64,000 nucleotides of DNA from Methylomonas koyamae (GTDB taxonomy: Bacteria; Pseudomonadota; Gammaproteobacteria; Methylococcales; Methylomonadaceae), in contig NZ_LUUK01000078.1 of the NCBI RefSeq assembly GCF_001644025.1, positions 62,001-126,000 on the forward strand. The letters run 5' to 3'. Made by a program: the position numbers and the translations under genes. Below, piece by piece: positions 62,870 through 64,000 of this stretch. The notes under the pieces are model-generated. The model was not told the DNA's origin. It saw only the letters and a list, made by a program, of their open reading frames with translations, and did no database searches. The stretch's first letter is position 1. The number at the start of each line of letters is the position of its first letter.

Positions 62870-64000
62870 TCAATTGTTGTAATGTACGGAAAAGTAAAAG
62901 TTCCGGCCGGCGGTATTATAAGTATCGACGGTTTGGTATTGCTTATCCAGCAGATTGTTCAATTTAGCGCTCAGCGTCCAATGCTTGTCGATGTGGAAGG
63001 CGGTGCGTAAATCCACGGTCACGAAGCCATCGACTTTCCGGGTGTTGGCCCGGTCGTCGTAGCGATGGCCTTGCGCCAGCACATGGCCGCCAACGTCGAC
63101 GGCACCAAACGAGCGCGACAAATCGTAAGACAGACTTTGCTCGGCGCGCCGGGCCAGATCCAGATTGGTTTGGCGATTGCGCGGGCTGAGCAAGCTCATG
63201 CTCAACTTATTTTGCCAACCCAGCCATTGACCGCCCAGTTCCGCCTCTAGGCCGTCGATTTGGGCTTTATCGACGTTTTGCGGCTGATAGCGATAGGTGG
63301 TCGAATTCAGGATTTCGCCGGCCCAATCGATTAGATTGTCGATATTGGTGTGATAGGCGCGCAATTGCCAATTCAGCCAGTCATGCTGTCCAGCGAGGCC
63401 GGCTTCGAAGGTCGTCGATTCCTCGGGCTTCAGCCGCGGATTGCCCTCGGTGATGTAGGTAAAGCCGGCAAAGTCGGACTGGTTGTGCGGCCAGTACAAG
63501 TCATTGAAGGTCGGCGCCTTGAACGCGTTGCCGAAACTGGCGAACGCGCTCAAACCGTAATCCCAATTAAAGCGCCAGCCGAAATTGCCGGTCACCCGGT
63601 CGCCGAAGGCTTGGTTCTCGTCCCAGCGTAAGGCCGCGTTGATGAAATGGCGATCGAATAGCCGGCTGTGCAAATCAGCGAATACCCCGACGTCGTAGCG
63701 CGAGGATTCGCTGTAGTTCACCGAACTGCGCACTTCGTCGAGGCGATAATCGCTGCCCAAGGTCAGACGATGGGCTTCGGTCAGGCGAAATTCGTTCTGC
63801 CAACTGGCATTCCAGCGGGTGGTGTTGTATTGGCTGTTGAACTGGCCGTTAGCGTTGAAATTGTCGGCCCTGTCCTCGGTCTGGCCGAAACGGAGTATCG
63901 AGCGCCAATGTTCCAGTACGTCGAAGCTGGCCGTCGTACCGACCACTTGATTGACGAAATCGGTTCGATTCGGTGTGCCATCGTATTCGGATTTGCCTTC
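62870..64000 (-). CDS. btuB: TonB-dependent vitamin B12 receptor BtuB (5' partial)
   Basis: 377 codons of the C-terminal part are visible and the frame stays open to the window edge, so the N-terminal plug and TonB box are missing. The visible barrel strands (GDRVTGNFGWRFNWDYGLS; FGNAFKAPTFNDLYWP; EGNPRLKPEESTTFEAGL; LNNLLDKQYQTVDTYN) are those of BtuB, and the context of cobalamin genes agrees. It lies 19 bp upstream of the BtuM-like gene. A cobalamin riboswitch would be expected before its start, outside the window. Confidence 0.85.
   Translation of the reverse strand, partial: EGKSEYDGTPNRTDFVNQVVGTTASFDVLEHWRSILRFGQTEDRADNFNANGQFNSQYNTTRWNASWQNEFRLTEAHRLTLGSDYRLDEVRSSVNYSESSRYDVGVFADLHSRLFDRHFINAALRWDENQAFGDRVTGNFGWRFNWDYGLSAFASFGNAFKAPTFNDLYWPHNQSDFAGFTYITEGNPRLKPEESTTFEAGLAGQHDWLNWQLRAYHTNIDNLIDWAGEILNSTTYRYQPQNVDKAQIDGLEAELGGQWLGWQNKLSMSLLSPRNRQTNLDLARRAEQSLSYDLSRSFGAVDVGGHVLAQGHRYDDRANTRKVDGFVTVDLRTAFHIDKHWTLSAKLNNLLDKQYQTVDTYNTAGRNFYFSVHYNN

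Overview
The window reads as a chromosomal segment of a GC-rich gammaproteobacterium. DinB, GuaB/GuaA, Crp/Vfr, RdgC, DarP, AceE/AceF and PolA are all of gammaproteobacterial type, and the order crp - osmC-like - speD is the one known around vfr in Pseudomonas. Two proteins with VPLPA-type C-terminal sorting signals, GTAG-headed REP palindromes with a RAYT transposase, and the general gene set would fit a methanotroph of the Methylococcales (Methylomonas-like). That genus-level guess is inference: no methane-oxidation or rRNA gene lies in the window. Most genes are ordinary core genes, tightly packed, often with 1-8 bp overlaps.

Layout. 1-1629: 3' part of a molybdenum hydroxylase large subunit. 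1643-4431 (minus): ycgL, a DUF2333 gene, a DUF4389 gene, dinB. 4518-5587: CPBP membrane protease plus a small membrane protein. 5682-9852: guaB, a methyltransferase, guaA, that is the GMP branch of purine synthesis. 9853-11740: an accessory patch with an AT-rich, frameshifted DUF429 gene, a RAYT transposase between inverted REPs, and a hairpin-dense repeat-like stretch. 11741-14123: trpC and an OprB-type porin. 14341-20248: a czcCBA-type heavy-metal efflux operon ending in a PII-like gene with a shortened T-loop. 20288-24983: 5'-nucleotidase, a VPLPA-CTERM protein, speD, an OsmC-like gene, and divergent crp. 25038-32500: dienelactone hydrolase, MFS transporter, four-PAS diguanylate cyclase, M23 peptidase, BamE-like lipoprotein, SelO. 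32587-35744: a short LapA-like retained surface protein and a second VPLPA-CTERM protein, converging on a strong terminator. 36007-40006: aceE-aceF without lpd.

40071-42064 holds the best candidate for a specialised system: an AAA15 ATPase gene overlapping an HNH endonuclease gene by 4 bp, the arrangement of Septu (PtuAB) anti-phage defence. It sits directly behind a GTAG-headed REP-like hairpin at the end of aceF, and no reverse transcriptase is next to it. 42209-42796 is an unknown gene. 42930-49778 (minus): phosphoglucomutase and a giant alpha-2-macroglobulin with an intact thioester motif. 49851-52718: an envelope-anchoring group (L,D-transpeptidase, OprI/Lpp-like lipoprotein, second L,D-transpeptidase with LysM) followed by rdgC. 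53200-56393: small membrane protein, darP, mtgA, dicarboxylate symporter. 56524-60211: polA and a metallo-beta-lactamase-fold hydrolase. 60205-64000 (minus): a cobalamin operon with btuB (cut by the window edge), a BtuM-like six-helix membrane protein, cbiB and cobD.

Several genes work together: btuB/BtuM-like/cbiB/cobD in B12 uptake and corrinoid assembly; czcCBA plus the PII-like protein in metal export; the two L,D-transpeptidases with the Lpp-like lipoprotein in tying the outer membrane to peptidoglycan. I found no rRNA, tRNA, CRISPR array or complete prophage.
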